Below, piece after piece: positions 1 to 8,240 of a DNA stretch of 64,000 nt. The notes under the pieces were generated by a model, which was not told the DNA's origin, did no database searches, and worked only from the letters and a program-made list of their open reading frames with translations. The DNA is from CAZTZL01 sp964617625 (GTDB lineage: Bacteria > Zhuqueibacterota > QNDG01 > DSAB01). The stretch is from the NCBI GenBank assembly GCA_964617625.1, contig CAZTZL010000004.1, positions 1-64,000 of the forward strand. Direction: 5' to 3'. A program made the translations under genes and the position numbers. Each line of letters starts with the position of its first letter. The stretch's first letter is position 1.

Positions 1-84
1 GCCGGTAAAAACAGGGAGCTCATTGCTACCCTGTTCGAAGTAATCAGATTGCCGAACGACTTTCCTATGGAATGGACGAAATAG
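1..84 (+). CDS. C-terminal 27 residues of an unidentified protein
   Basis: An open frame runs from the first base to a TAG at 82-84. The peptide contains ELIATLFEVIRLPND and ends MEWTK. It is too short to assign to a family. A good hairpin terminator lies 85 nt after the stop, which fits this being the end of a real plus-strand gene that begins outside the window. Nothing in the fragment links it to the GH51-like gene downstream. Confidence 0.45.
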   Translation, partial: AGKNRELIATLFEVIRLPNDFPMEWTK

Positions 85-119
85 CTTTTAAAATAAAAAT
101 GAATTTTAAATAAAAAAGC

Positions 120-148
120 TTGACAAACAGTAAAATTTTTTTATTTTG
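120..148 (+). promoter_or_regulatory. Possible Bacteroidota-type promoter
   Basis: TTG at 120-122 (within TTGACA), then 19 nt, then TATTTTG at 142-148. This approximates the -33 TTG / -7 TAnnTTTG arrangement of Bacteroidota primary-sigma promoters. A hairpin terminator follows about 25 nt downstream, so any transcript from here would be very short unless it reads through. The gap is AT-rich and the match could be chance. Confidence 0.2.
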
Positions 149-169
149 GTATAACTTCTTTATCAGTAC

Positions 170-205
170 ATGCCTCTTTCGTATGAAACGAGGCATTATT
201 TTATT
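170..205 (+). terminator. Rho-independent terminator
   Basis: ATGCCTCTTTC pairs with GAAA-c-GAGGCAT (one bulged C) around a short GTAT loop, and is followed by the T-rich stretch TATTTTATT. It most simply ends transcription of the gene whose tail lies at 1-84. Confidence 0.6.
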
Positions 206-372
206 CGGATAAAATCAGAGTAATCACAGGCTATTCAGAAAAACGCGGTAGTCCTTGATCTACCATTAAAAAAGGAATAAAAAAATCCCGGGCATTCGGA
301 ATCAACTGGTTTGGGATAGCTTTCTCAATTGAAGGAATGGCGATTAAAAATATTATTTTATCTACTATCTGA

Positions 373-1866
373 ATGACAACATCACAAACAAAAATTACAA
401 TTCAACTGGATCAGCGCAGTGGAACAATATCTCCATTGCTGCATGGATTTTCCTTGGAACATCTTGGCCGCATGGTCTATGGAGGCGTCTGGATCGGGAA
501 AGGATCAGGATATTCGAAAGTAGCGGGTCACCGGACAAATCTCGTTAACGCTCTCAGGCACCTAAAACCGGGAATTATAAAATGGCCCGGAGGACCGTTC
601 GCAAGCAGCTATTTCTGGGAAGACGGCACAGGGCCGGTTCAAAAACGACCTCGCAAACCAAATACAATCTGGGGCGGCGTTGAAAACAATCAATTCGGTA
701 CCGATGAATTCCTACGTTTGTGCGAAAAAGCGGAAGCGGAACCCTATATCTGTCTCAACACGGAAACCGGAAGTATACAACAGGCCATAGGATGGTTATC
801 TTATTGCAACCTGTCCGGACGGCAAAAACATGGTTCGGGTCATTACCGTCAAACCAATCCGCTCGCTCCCAAAGTGCAATACTGGAAAGTCGGCAGCAAC
901 AGTGATGAAACCGACTTCGGATCTGATCCGGTTCGCTATGCAAAATTGCTTAAACTGTGGGGTAACTATCTCAAGCTAAGAGATCCTTCCGTTCAGCTTG
1001 TTGTTTCAATCAAAGATGAGCAGAAGTGGATCGCCGCTTTCTTTAAAGCCATTATTGGGCATGAACATTTACTCGATTATTTCTCGTTCAATACACATTT
1101 CCCGACTGAACCCTTTGGGGGCATCAAACCAATCACAAAAAACCAGTATTACGGATTGTTTTGTTATTTGCCGCTTCTGGAAAACCGGTTGATACGTATA
1201 AACAAAATTCTCGAACTTTATATGGCAACAGACAAAAAAAATCGGTTGGTTCTGGACAGCTGGGGTATTGAGCACGATACGGCTCGTACCAGGAATAATC
1301 CGGAGAAGGTGGTTACGTTGAGAGACAGCCTTTTTGCCGCGTCTATATTGCACCTGTTCTATCGATTTTCCGATTTAATTGGTATCGCCAGTTTAAACTA
1401 TCTTGTAAATGCATGCCATACGTTATTTTATACCAAAGAAGAAACCCTGATTCGCACACCAACCTATTACATATTTGATTTTATGAAAGATCATATCGGA
1501 TCACAATATCTAAAGACCCGTGTCGACACAAATACACAAAAAGTTACCAATCACCTTGGATCTTTTAAACTTCCCATTGTCGATGTTTTGGCTTCATGGA
1601 ATGACGTCACTTACACACTGACATTAACAATGATAAACCTTTCCATAGACAATGAAGTCCAAATAAAATTGTCCATTCATGGAGAAAACTCCATTGAAGG
1701 CGGTACTGCCCTTTCTCTGAGAGGTGAATCACCAAATGACCAGAATAACATTGTTGCACCGGAACGCATTCATCCAAGACCAATGCCTCTCAAAAGAATC
1801 GACAATCCGATGCGTATTACTCTCTCGCCGCATAGTTTGACAAAGCTGCGGCTTCAAATACGTTAA
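373..1866 (+). CDS. GH51-like alpha-L-arabinofuranosidase homologue, probably catalytically inactive
   Basis: The 497-residue length and conserved blocks match GH51 arabinofuranosidases: FSLEHLGRMVYGGVW near residue 26, KWPGGPFASSYFWEDGTGP near 70, NQFGTDEFLRLCEKAEAEPY near 106, and a C-terminal beta-sandwich. Both catalytic positions are changed. The acid/base block normally reads W-G-x-G-N-E; here it reads WKVGSN, putting Asn176 where Glu belongs. The nucleophile block, normally D-E-W, reads LDSWG, with Ser296. Asp178 and Glu179 lie nearby, so partial rescue is not excluded. There is no signal peptide, so the protein is probably cytoplasmic. No clear Shine-Dalgarno precedes the ATG, and an 11-codon open frame (337-372) stops directly before it. 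No other sugar-utilisation gene is adjacent. The fold assignment is firm; loss of activity is inferred. Confidence 0.8.
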   Translation: MTTSQTKITIQLDQRSGTISPLLHGFSLEHLGRMVYGGVWIGKGSGYSKVAGHRTNLVNALRHLKPGIIKWPGGPFASSYFWEDGTGPVQKRPRKPNTIWGGVENNQFGTDEFLRLCEKAEAEPYICLNTETGSIQQAIGWLSYCNLSGRQKHGSGHYRQTNPLAPKVQYWKVGSNSDETDFGSDPVRYAKLLKLWGNYLKLRDPSVQLVVSIKDEQKWIAAFFKAIIGHEHLLDYFSFNTHFPTEPFGGIKPITKNQYYGLFCYLPLLENRLIRINKILELYMATDKKNRLVLDSWGIEHDTARTRNNPEKVVTLRDSLFAASILHLFYRFSDLIGIASLNYLVNACHTLFYTKEETLIRTPTYYIFDFMKDHIGSQYLKTRVDTNTQKVTNHLGSFKLPIVDVLASWNDVTYTLTLTMINLSIDNEVQIKLSIHGENSIEGGTALSLRGESPNDQNNIVAPERIHPRPMPLKRIDNPMRITLSPHSLTKLRLQIR

Positions 1867-1938
1867 AATAAGAAATTCGGGAACAATTATCGGAAATAAA
1901 ACGTATAGTCGTAAACATTTTTATCAGGAGAAAAGTAC

Positions 1939-2184
1939 ATGAGTCCCAAATCGAAAAAGAAAAAGAAAGTTATCTGTGAATTCTGCGGTAAGGAAATCCC
2001 GCTGGCACGCTTGAAAATTTTGCCGGATACGACTACCTGCGTAAAATGCAGCCAAACAGAGCCCTATTCCGAATCGGATATATTGAGTTCCGATATCTCA
2101 AAAAGTCAAGAAGAAAATAAAATGAATCTTGAAGATTTTGAAGAGTCCGATACAGACCTGTCGAATTATATCAACAATGCTTGA
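1939..2184 (+). CDS. Small TraR/DksA-like zinc-finger protein
   Basis: An 81-residue protein with a very basic start (KSKKKKK) and a four-cysteine knuckle, C13-x2-C16-x17-C34-x2-C37, spaced as in the C-terminal zinc finger of TraR/DksA proteins. The DksA coiled coil is absent and the rest is acidic and apparently disordered. An AGGAG site lies about 8 nt before the ATG. A role in transcription is only suggested by the finger; it may simply be a small zinc-ribbon protein. It lies 72 nt after the GH51-like gene on the same strand. Confidence 0.65.
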   Translation: MSPKSKKKKKVICEFCGKEIPLARLKILPDTTTCVKCSQTEPYSESDILSSDISKSQEENKMNLEDFEESDTDLSNYINNA

Positions 2185-2261
2185 TCAAATATATAATAAA
2201 AAGCCTTTGTTTATATAATCAACCGGAGGAACTGGTTTCTTCAAAAAAACAGAGCATAACC

Positions 2262-2981
2262 ATGCCATCAAAAAATAATATACATTCATTTCTGCGCCAT
2301 TGGGTAAAACCAATGGCCTTTCTATTGGTATATTATTTCATACTCCCTGTTTCAGGCGGATCAAATCCACAAAATAAGATAACCAGCAATAATTTAAATG
2401 CAATTGATGAAGCAATCTTGCCGGATCATCTCAATGAAATCCTGCTGGAAACAGCCATCGTCTATTATACCAATATTGAACGGACCAATCATCATCTTAA
2501 AGCATTGACTGTTTCGAGTATTCTGCAGAAATCAGCAAGAGGGCACAGCCTGGAAATGGCCTCTCTTTACTACTTTTCGCATCAATCTCCGGTCGTTTAT
2601 AATCAAAAGTTAACCGACCGGCTTAAAAATGCCGGTTTTAATATTTCTAACACAACTGTCGGTGAAAATATCGGTGTGGACTATTTTCTGAACATTGCCA
2701 ACATTCCTTTTTATACAACTACAAAAGAAGGCTATACCCGATATATCAATGCAAATACGGGCCAGCCGATCATGAATCAGACATACAGGGAATTTGCCAA
2801 ACACATGGTTCAGAATTGGATGAAATCCCCTGGCCACAGAAAGAATATTTTAAATCCCCAATACGAAAATATCGGATGCGGCATTGGCGCAGGAATATAT
2901 CAGGGCATGAAAGCGATTTATGCCACACAGAACTTCAGCGGTACCCTTCGGCCGCCCTATACGATCTTCGGAAATGAGTAA
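2262..2981 (+). CDS. Secreted CAP-domain (SCP/PR1) protein
   Basis: About 239 residues with an N-terminal hydrophobic segment ending near a PVSGG motif, then one CAP domain. CAP hallmarks are visible: TNIERTNHHLKAL, the His in ARGHSLEM, GENIG, and the closing block SPGHRKNILNPQYENIGCGI with its paired His and Glu. The frame is open up to 2181 and overlaps the previous stop, but the ATG at 2262 gives a sensible leader; GGAGGA at 2225-2230 is far upstream of it, so the start is uncertain. Bacterial CAP proteins are extracellular or periplasmic and mostly of unknown biochemical role. A tail-to-head position behind the zinc-finger gene suggests co-transcription. Confidence 0.8.
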   Translation: MPSKNNIHSFLRHWVKPMAFLLVYYFILPVSGGSNPQNKITSNNLNAIDEAILPDHLNEILLETAIVYYTNIERTNHHLKALTVSSILQKSARGHSLEMASLYYFSHQSPVVYNQKLTDRLKNAGFNISNTTVGENIGVDYFLNIANIPFYTTTKEGYTRYINANTGQPIMNQTYREFAKHMVQNWMKSPGHRKNILNPQYENIGCGIGAGIYQGMKAIYATQNFSGTLRPPYTIFGNE

Positions 2982-3039
2982 ACCTTTTCCCCGGGTAAGC
3001 AAGACTCTTCTTCAAATTATAACATTTTAAATATTTTCT

Positions 3040-3067
3040 TTGACTTTCTTTCAGGATTTTTTAAATT
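3040..3067 (+). promoter_or_regulatory. Possible sigma-70-type promoter
   Basis: TTGACT (3040-3045), 16 nt, TAAATT (3062-3067), about 30 nt before the start of the next gene. This is the only clear -35/-10 pair in the 117-nt gap. Confidence 0.35.
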
Positions 3068-3098
3068 CTAATAACTGCAATCACAATATGGATATTCC

Positions 3099-3668
3099 AT
3101 GAAAGAATTTTCGACAATCTATTTCGAAAAATCAGGTCCGGAGAATACAAAAACCACATTGCAATGTGTGAAAACCTGGGCCGAAAAACTCAATATTGAG
3201 AAAATCCTTGTTGCCACAACGCGCGGTACAACAGGCGCTTTGGCAGCCGAACACCTTCAATCACGCAGCGTTATAGTAGTAACGCATTCTGCAGGATTTA
3301 ATTCAGAGAACGAACAGGAACTTACAGTAGAAAATCGGTCCAGAATTAAATCCTTCAATGGGAAAATTCTTACCTGTCAGCACGCATTTGGAGGCCCCAG
3401 CCGTGCATTGCGGCTAAAATTCAATACAACTACTGTGGACGATCTCATTGCCAACACACTTCGCATTTTCGGACAGGGCATGAAAGTCGCTGTTGAAATT
3501 ACATTAATGGCCGCCGATGCCGGCCTTATCGATACAACACGCGACATTATTGCAGTCGGAGGGACAGGGTACGGTGCAGATACGGCTGTGGTTATCAAAC
3601 CGGCAAATGTCTGCCGATTTTTCGATTTGAAAGTTAAAAATATACTCTGCATGCCTCTGAGACATTAA
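3099..3668 (+). CDS. Stand-alone pyruvate kinase C-terminal (alpha/beta) domain protein
   Basis: A 189-residue protein made only of the alpha/beta domain that in pyruvate kinase binds allosteric effectors. Features are LVATTRGTTGALAAEH near residue 38, a central VVTHSAGF strand, KVAVEITLMAADAGLI near 128, and the glycine-rich AVGGTGYGADTAVVI near 152. The catalytic TIM barrel and the B domain are missing. Such free-standing proteins (COG1751-like) occur in bacteria and archaea, but their activity is not known. The start has no strong ribosome site. The S9 peptidase gene follows after 17 nt and may be in the same transcript. Confidence 0.75.
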   Translation: MKEFSTIYFEKSGPENTKTTLQCVKTWAEKLNIEKILVATTRGTTGALAAEHLQSRSVIVVTHSAGFNSENEQELTVENRSRIKSFNGKILTCQHAFGGPSRALRLKFNTTTVDDLIANTLRIFGQGMKVAVEITLMAADAGLIDTTRDIIAVGGTGYGADTAVVIKPANVCRFFDLKVKNILCMPLRH

Positions 3669-3685
3669 ATTTATTCAGGTTTTTT

Positions 3686-5716
3686 ATGAATCAAAAAGCA
3701 GGATTCGTATTGATTGTTCTTCTGGCGCCCGTGATACTGTGGAGCCAGAAACGCCCCATTCAAATTGACGATCTATTTTCAATACAACGGATTAATGATT
3801 TCAGACTTTCTCCCGATGGCGAATGGATCGCCTATACAGCTGAGAAATCTGATGTTAAACAAAACCGCATCAATAGTGATGTCTTTTTGGTAAGTAGTAT
3901 GGGCGGCACATCCCGCCAGCTGACAACCCATTCAGGATACGACGGAAAACCTTGCTGGAGCCCGGACGGTTCCCTGCTGGCTTTCATTTCCACACGTAAC
4001 GGAACACCTCAGATCTATGTCCTGCCGATGGAAGGAGGCGAAGCCAGGCAAATATCAAATATTCCCGCTGGAATTCATGATTTCATCTGGTCTCCTGAAG
4101 GGACCTACTTTGCTTTCGTTTCTGATGTTGACCCGCACATTGAAAAACCGGACTCAACACTTCCCAATCTACCTGATCAGAATAATGTAAAAATCATCGA
4201 TCACATGCCATATCGATATCAGGACAAATGGCTGAAAAGTAAAAGAAAACATATTTTCATCATGCCTTTTTCCGGAGGGAAGGTGCGGGATATTACCCCG
4301 GGAGATTATGACGCTCCTCCCCTCTTTTTAAAAAGCCGGCAGGATTTTATTTTTTCCCCGAACGGCAATGAAATTGCCTTTGTCCGTAATACAGACTCGC
4401 TGGTCACTTCCTCGACAAATAATGATATTTTTATTGTTCCTTCCAAAGGAGGAAAGATTCGGCGCATTACTTTCAATCCTGCGAATGACAACCAGCCGGT
4501 CTATTCACCTGACGGCAAATTTTTAGCTTTTCGATCGATGCGCCGGCCCGGCTGCGGCACAGACCAGTACGACCTGATGATATACAATCGAAAAACAAGA
4601 GCGCTTCGAAATCTGACACCGGGATTTGATCTGGATATCGGCGAAATTTGCTGGCATCCGGAATCGGACAGGCTCTATTTTACCTCGGAAGACCAGGGAA
4701 GAATCGTCATATTCTCTGTCGAAATAAAAAGTGGAAAAATCAAGGGCCTGGTGCATCAGGGCTGCAACACAAACATTCTTCTGTCTCCGGATGGAAGCGA
4801 TCTCTATTTTCTGAGAACGACTATGAATTCCGCCCATGAAATATTCAAAACAAATGAAAAAGGGGAATCCCTGATGCAATTGACTTTTCTAAATTCAGAT
4901 ATTCTTGATAAAGTTGAAATGAATTCGGCCGAAGACTTCTGGTTCTCCAGTTATGACAATAAAATGGTGCATGGATTCATCTTAAAACCCCCATTTTTCA
5001 ATCCGGCGAAAAAATATCCTGTGGTTGTCCTTATTCACGAGGGAGAAAACGATTCATGGAAAGATGAGTTTCATCCATATTTCACACCACAGATTTTCTC
5101 ATCTTCGGGATATGTCCTTTTGCTGATTAATTTCCGCGGTTCCAACGGATATGGGCAGGAGTTTCGTGACGGCATGACTGGCAAATGGGGAGACGCCCCC
5201 TATAGGGATTTGTTGACCGGATTGGAATATGCATTAAAAAAATATCCTTTTCTGGATGAAAATCGAATGGCGGCTTTTGGAGCTTCTTTCGGAGGTTTTA
5301 TGACCAACTGGATCAATGTGCATACCAACCCGTTTCAATGTTTCGTCTCACATGCAACAATCATCGATCCGGCTTCGCTTTACGGAACTTCGGAAACACA
5401 GTACTTTCTGGAATGGGAATTTAACGGATCTCCCGCAAAGAATTCCCGATATTACGACCGATGGAATCCTCTGCGTATGGGGGATAATTTCAGCAAGCCG
5501 ATGCTCCTCAGTCACGGCGCCAACGACTTTCTAATCCCCGTGGATCAGACACTTCAGACTTTTACACTGCTTCAACAGAGACATATTCCTTCAAAAGTGC
5601 TTTACTTTTCAGATGAAGGTCATTATATCAACAAGCCGGAGAATATCCGTTTCTGGTGGGAAACTGTAACAGACTGGATCAATGCATGGACTCTGAAGGA
5701 GAAACCGGAACAATGA
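3686..5716 (+). CDS. Exported S9 family peptidase (acylaminoacyl/dipeptidyl peptidase type)
   Basis: A 676-residue prolyl-oligopeptidase-family serine peptidase. It has a signal peptide (VLIVLLAPVILWSQ), then a beta-propeller of about 400 residues with repeated SPDG..IA and PVYSPDGKFLAF blades of the TolB/PD40 kind, then an alpha/beta hydrolase domain. The catalytic triad is visible: Ser534 in FGASFGGF, Asp614 in HGANDFLIP, and His646 in DEGHYINKP. It probably trims peptides in the periplasm. The next gene overlaps its stop by 4 nt (ATGA), so the two are translationally coupled. Confidence 0.9.
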   Translation: MNQKAGFVLIVLLAPVILWSQKRPIQIDDLFSIQRINDFRLSPDGEWIAYTAEKSDVKQNRINSDVFLVSSMGGTSRQLTTHSGYDGKPCWSPDGSLLAFISTRNGTPQIYVLPMEGGEARQISNIPAGIHDFIWSPEGTYFAFVSDVDPHIEKPDSTLPNLPDQNNVKIIDHMPYRYQDKWLKSKRKHIFIMPFSGGKVRDITPGDYDAPPLFLKSRQDFIFSPNGNEIAFVRNTDSLVTSSTNNDIFIVPSKGGKIRRITFNPANDNQPVYSPDGKFLAFRSMRRPGCGTDQYDLMIYNRKTRALRNLTPGFDLDIGEICWHPESDRLYFTSEDQGRIVIFSVEIKSGKIKGLVHQGCNTNILLSPDGSDLYFLRTTMNSAHEIFKTNEKGESLMQLTFLNSDILDKVEMNSAEDFWFSSYDNKMVHGFILKPPFFNPAKKYPVVVLIHEGENDSWKDEFHPYFTPQIFSSSGYVLLLINFRGSNGYGQEFRDGMTGKWGDAPYRDLLTGLEYALKKYPFLDENRMAAFGASFGGFMTNWINVHTNPFQCFVSHATIIDPASLYGTSETQYFLEWEFNGSPAKNSRYYDRWNPLRMGDNFSKPMLLSHGANDFLIPVDQTLQTFTLLQQRHIPSKVLYFSDEGHYINKPENIRFWWETVTDWINAWTLKEKPEQ

Positions 5717-6138
5717 AAATCAACCTGATTCTTTTAACCGCAGTATTTTTCTTTTTATTTTTCAGCTGCAGCGATCCTGTATCCCAAACGGAAAAAGAGG
5801 CAACGGTAAAAACACTTGTCGAAGGTACTTTACTTGCGGGAACCCATATTTTATTTTGGGATGGTACTGACAAAAACGAACAATTCGTATCTGAGGGCAC
5901 TTACTACGTCCTGCTTTATACGCAAGCACTGACCTATCCCGAATACCGGATCACGGCTCTCGCCGGAGGAACAGGCAAAACAAACGAATCACCAATCAAG
6001 TACATCGATAACATGCCCGCAATTACCGGAATCGAATATGCGGATCCGGATACTTTTCACATTGAAGATGGAACCAATATCCGTTTTACACTGGACGAAG
6101 ACACAGGAATCCGATTGACCATCAGAAACCGTGAATAG
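5713..6138 (+). CDS. Lipoprotein with FlgD-like Ig domain
   Basis: About 141 residues. The ATG at 5713 overlaps the upstream TGA and gives a lipoprotein leader (LILLTAVFFFLFFSC) with the acylated Cys at residue 19. A following block, GTHILFWDGTDKNE then FVSEGTYYVLLYT, matches the W-D-G ... G-x-Y-x-x-x-L pattern of FlgD-like Ig repeats, common in FCB surface proteins and sorting domains. The C-terminal 50 residues are polar with no recognised domain. The function is unknown; cell-envelope location is inferred from the lipobox. Confidence 0.65.
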   Translation: MKINLILLTAVFFFLFFSCSDPVSQTEKEATVKTLVEGTLLAGTHILFWDGTDKNEQFVSEGTYYVLLYTQALTYPEYRITALAGGTGKTNESPIKYIDNMPAITGIEYADPDTFHIEDGTNIRFTLDEDTGIRLTIRNRE

Positions 6139-6435
6139 ATGGGACATAAAAAAGCACACCCTCCGGAAGGCATTCCCGAATCGATTGAAGTGACAGACAC
6201 ACTTGATCTGCACGGATTCTTCCCCGAACAAATTCCTGAAATTATGGAAGCGTTTCTGGAAAATGCGATAGATCTTGGACTGCATCAGTTAAAGATCATT
6301 CACGGAAAAGGAAAAAGCCGGCTCAAATTCGAAGTCATTCAGGTTTTAAAGAAGCATCCCCGTATTTCCCGTTTTTACGACGCTCCGCCCGAATTCGGCG
6401 GATGGGGATCGACGATTGTGGAGTTGGTGAAATAG
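6139..6435 (+). CDS. Smr-domain protein
   Basis: A 98-residue protein that is essentially one Smr (small MutS-related) domain. It shows the LDLHG motif at residues 22-26 and HGKGKSRLK from residue 55, followed by a GGWGSTIVEL strand at the end. Smr domains are associated with nucleic-acid nicking or ribosome-linked RNA cleavage; free-standing short forms are common and their targets are mostly unknown. The ATG immediately follows the stop of the lipoprotein gene. This is the last plus-strand gene in the window. Confidence 0.85.
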   Translation: MGHKKAHPPEGIPESIEVTDTLDLHGFFPEQIPEIMEAFLENAIDLGLHQLKIIHGKGKSRLKFEVIQVLKKHPRISRFYDAPPEFGGWGSTIVELVK

Positions 6436-6577
6436 TTAAATTCTGTTTGTTATGACGTCGCCATCCAGATGTTTGAAACGTGGAAAGGCTTGGATCAACC
6501 AAAAGATTCAAGATATTTCTGGCTTTCCAAGAGATATAATTGTTTCAAATCATTTTGCAGCACATCGTTATCCTAAT

Positions 6578-7996
6578 TTATTGAATCATACCTCGTATAT
6601 AGCCAATAACTTCCTTGGGTTGATTTATTAACTGATCGAATAACAACTTAATTGCATAATTCGGATACCTGTTCACAAGTTTCCATAATCGTGAGCTTTT
6701 CTTGCATATTTTAAATGCAATTTCATCCCTTAATTTCTCAATTTCATCTGATGTTAGATAATGCGTTTTCACATTTGCATGAAACAGGTCATATTTTGAA
6801 TAGTCATATTTATTGGTGATTAATCCGTACTTCAATAGTTCTTCTCGAATTTCAGTTTTGGGAAACGGTGTTAGAATAAGAAATAACGGAATGTCAACAT
6901 CAATACTGTTGGCGTAATGATAATTTTCATAAACTATTTCACGCGTATCTCCCGGATTCCCAATTATAAATGATCCAATGACTGTGATCCCATAGCCTTG
7001 TAATTCCTTGATAATATCTTTGGCTTCGGAACGTTGAATTTGTTTTGTATTTAAAAAATTTATATTTCTATCGCTGCTATTTTCAACCCCAATAAAACAG
7101 ATGTTGATACCTGCATCCGCCATTAGTTTCGGTAAACCAGGCGCTTGTTTTAAGCCGGGAATGCTGGCTTGTATAGCATATTTAATATCTTTCAAATTAG
7201 AATGAATAATCCCTTTACAAAGGTTCTCGAAACGAATGGCATCAACTGTAATATTGTCATCAACGATAAGGATTGCTTGAGCACCATGATTGCGAGCATC
7301 CATTATATCTTCTATAACTCGTTCAATTTTATATTTTCTAAATTTAGTGCCGTACATTTGACGAATACTGCAAAATTTGCAATGATTTACACATCCGCGT
7401 GATGTTTCAATGACATCAGCAGGATACCCTAGAATATGAAATCCCTTTTTTAAAACTCTATTTTCCCTATCAGATATTTTAATACGATCCAGATCAAGTA
7501 TAGTACCCTGAGGATTATGGATAATTGTGTCATTTTCTATATATGAAAGTGATGGAATATCTTGATAATTTCCTCCACCCTGAATTTGTTCTATCAATAG
7601 ATTAAATGTAATTTCACCTTCATTTCTGATAATAAAATCGATGTTTTGTTTGTGAGTGCTATTTAATATATTTTCAAACTCAACTGTGGCATGATACCCA
7701 CCCAAAATAATTTTTATTTGTCGGTTATATTCCTTAACTAATCTGGCAAATCTCATCGTATCATCATATTGAAAGGTCATGCAGCTAAATCCGACAATGT
7801 CAGGATTATAGGATTTGAGGTAATTTAATAAATATTGACTTGGTTCATTTTTGGCCAAAACCAGATCTAATATCCTTACCTCAATATTTTTTCTCAAAAT
7901 ATTGGCAGCAATAGAAGCCAAACCAAGATTGGGAAGTTTTGTGACTCTATCGAATCCGATAATTGTTTTAGGGCTGCTTACGAGTAATATTCGCAT
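6578..7996 (-). CDS. B12-binding-domain radical SAM protein
   Basis: A 472-residue protein. The N-terminal 130 residues resemble a cobalamin-binding Rossmann domain (KLPNLGLASIAANIL, DIVGFSCMTF, IILGGYHAT), though without the D-x-H-x-x-G base-off histidine motif. The core radical SAM domain has C202-x3-C206-x2-C209 in SRGCVNHCKFC, then ILIVDDNIT and FIGVENSSD. Members include BchE-like cyclases, methyltransferases and hopanoid-modifying enzymes; the substrate cannot be read here. It is clearly more AT-rich than the plus-strand genes it faces, has no operon partners and sits at the strand switch, which suggests acquisition by transfer. Confidence 0.85.
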   Translation of the reverse strand: MRILLVSSPKTIIGFDRVTKLPNLGLASIAANILRKNIEVRILDLVLAKNEPSQYLLNYLKSYNPDIVGFSCMTFQYDDTMRFARLVKEYNRQIKIILGGYHATVEFENILNSTHKQNIDFIIRNEGEITFNLLIEQIQGGGNYQDIPSLSYIENDTIIHNPQGTILDLDRIKISDRENRVLKKGFHILGYPADVIETSRGCVNHCKFCSIRQMYGTKFRKYKIERVIEDIMDARNHGAQAILIVDDNITVDAIRFENLCKGIIHSNLKDIKYAIQASIPGLKQAPGLPKLMADAGINICFIGVENSSDRNINFLNTKQIQRSEAKDIIKELQGYGITVIGSFIIGNPGDTREIVYENYHYANSIDVDIPLFLILTPFPKTEIREELLKYGLITNKYDYSKYDLFHANVKTHYLTSDEIEKLRDEIAFKICKKSSRLWKLVNRYPNYAIKLLFDQLINQPKEVIGYIRGMIQ

Positions 7997-8159
7997 GGCA
8001 ATTTAAACTCTATTTATTCTTTATAACAGAATGTCTGGATTAGTGAGATTTAAAACAAACCGATAACTTCCACTGAAAATGTGATTCCACTTAATATCAA
8101 ATTTACTCTAAAAAAAAGTTTGATCGTTCCAGAGTTCTATCCTGTAAAGAAAGTTTTTC

Positions 8160-8181
8160 GAGAGCTGTGCTCTCCTTTTTT
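8160..8181 (+). terminator. Orphan hairpin with T tract
   Basis: GAGAGC (8160-8165), loop TGT, GCTCTC (8169-8174), then C and six Ts. The T run is on the plus strand, yet no plus-strand gene precedes it between 7997 and 8159. On the minus strand the stem is followed by GAAAAAC, so it is a poor terminator for the minus-strand gene ending at 8241. Confidence 0.4.
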
Positions 8182-8240
8182 GTTCGTCTTGGGGTTGAAT
8201 CCCGGAATGATCATTGGCAAGGACAACCAGCCGATAAAGT

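Noticed and set aside
337..372. An 11-codon leader frame ending directly before the GH51-like ATG
   Set aside because: GAAGGA abuts its ATG with no spacer and the peptide has no regulatory codon pattern, so a leader peptide is not supported.
6452..6631. A 59-codon plus-strand frame after the Smr gene
   Set aside because: It overlaps the 3' end of the radical SAM gene, has no ribosome site and no recognisable motif. Convergent gene ends often leave such frames.
8026..8040. A 14-nt string shared with 13797-13811
   Set aside because: One or more shared 14-mers are expected by chance in a 64-kb window, and the flanks do not match.
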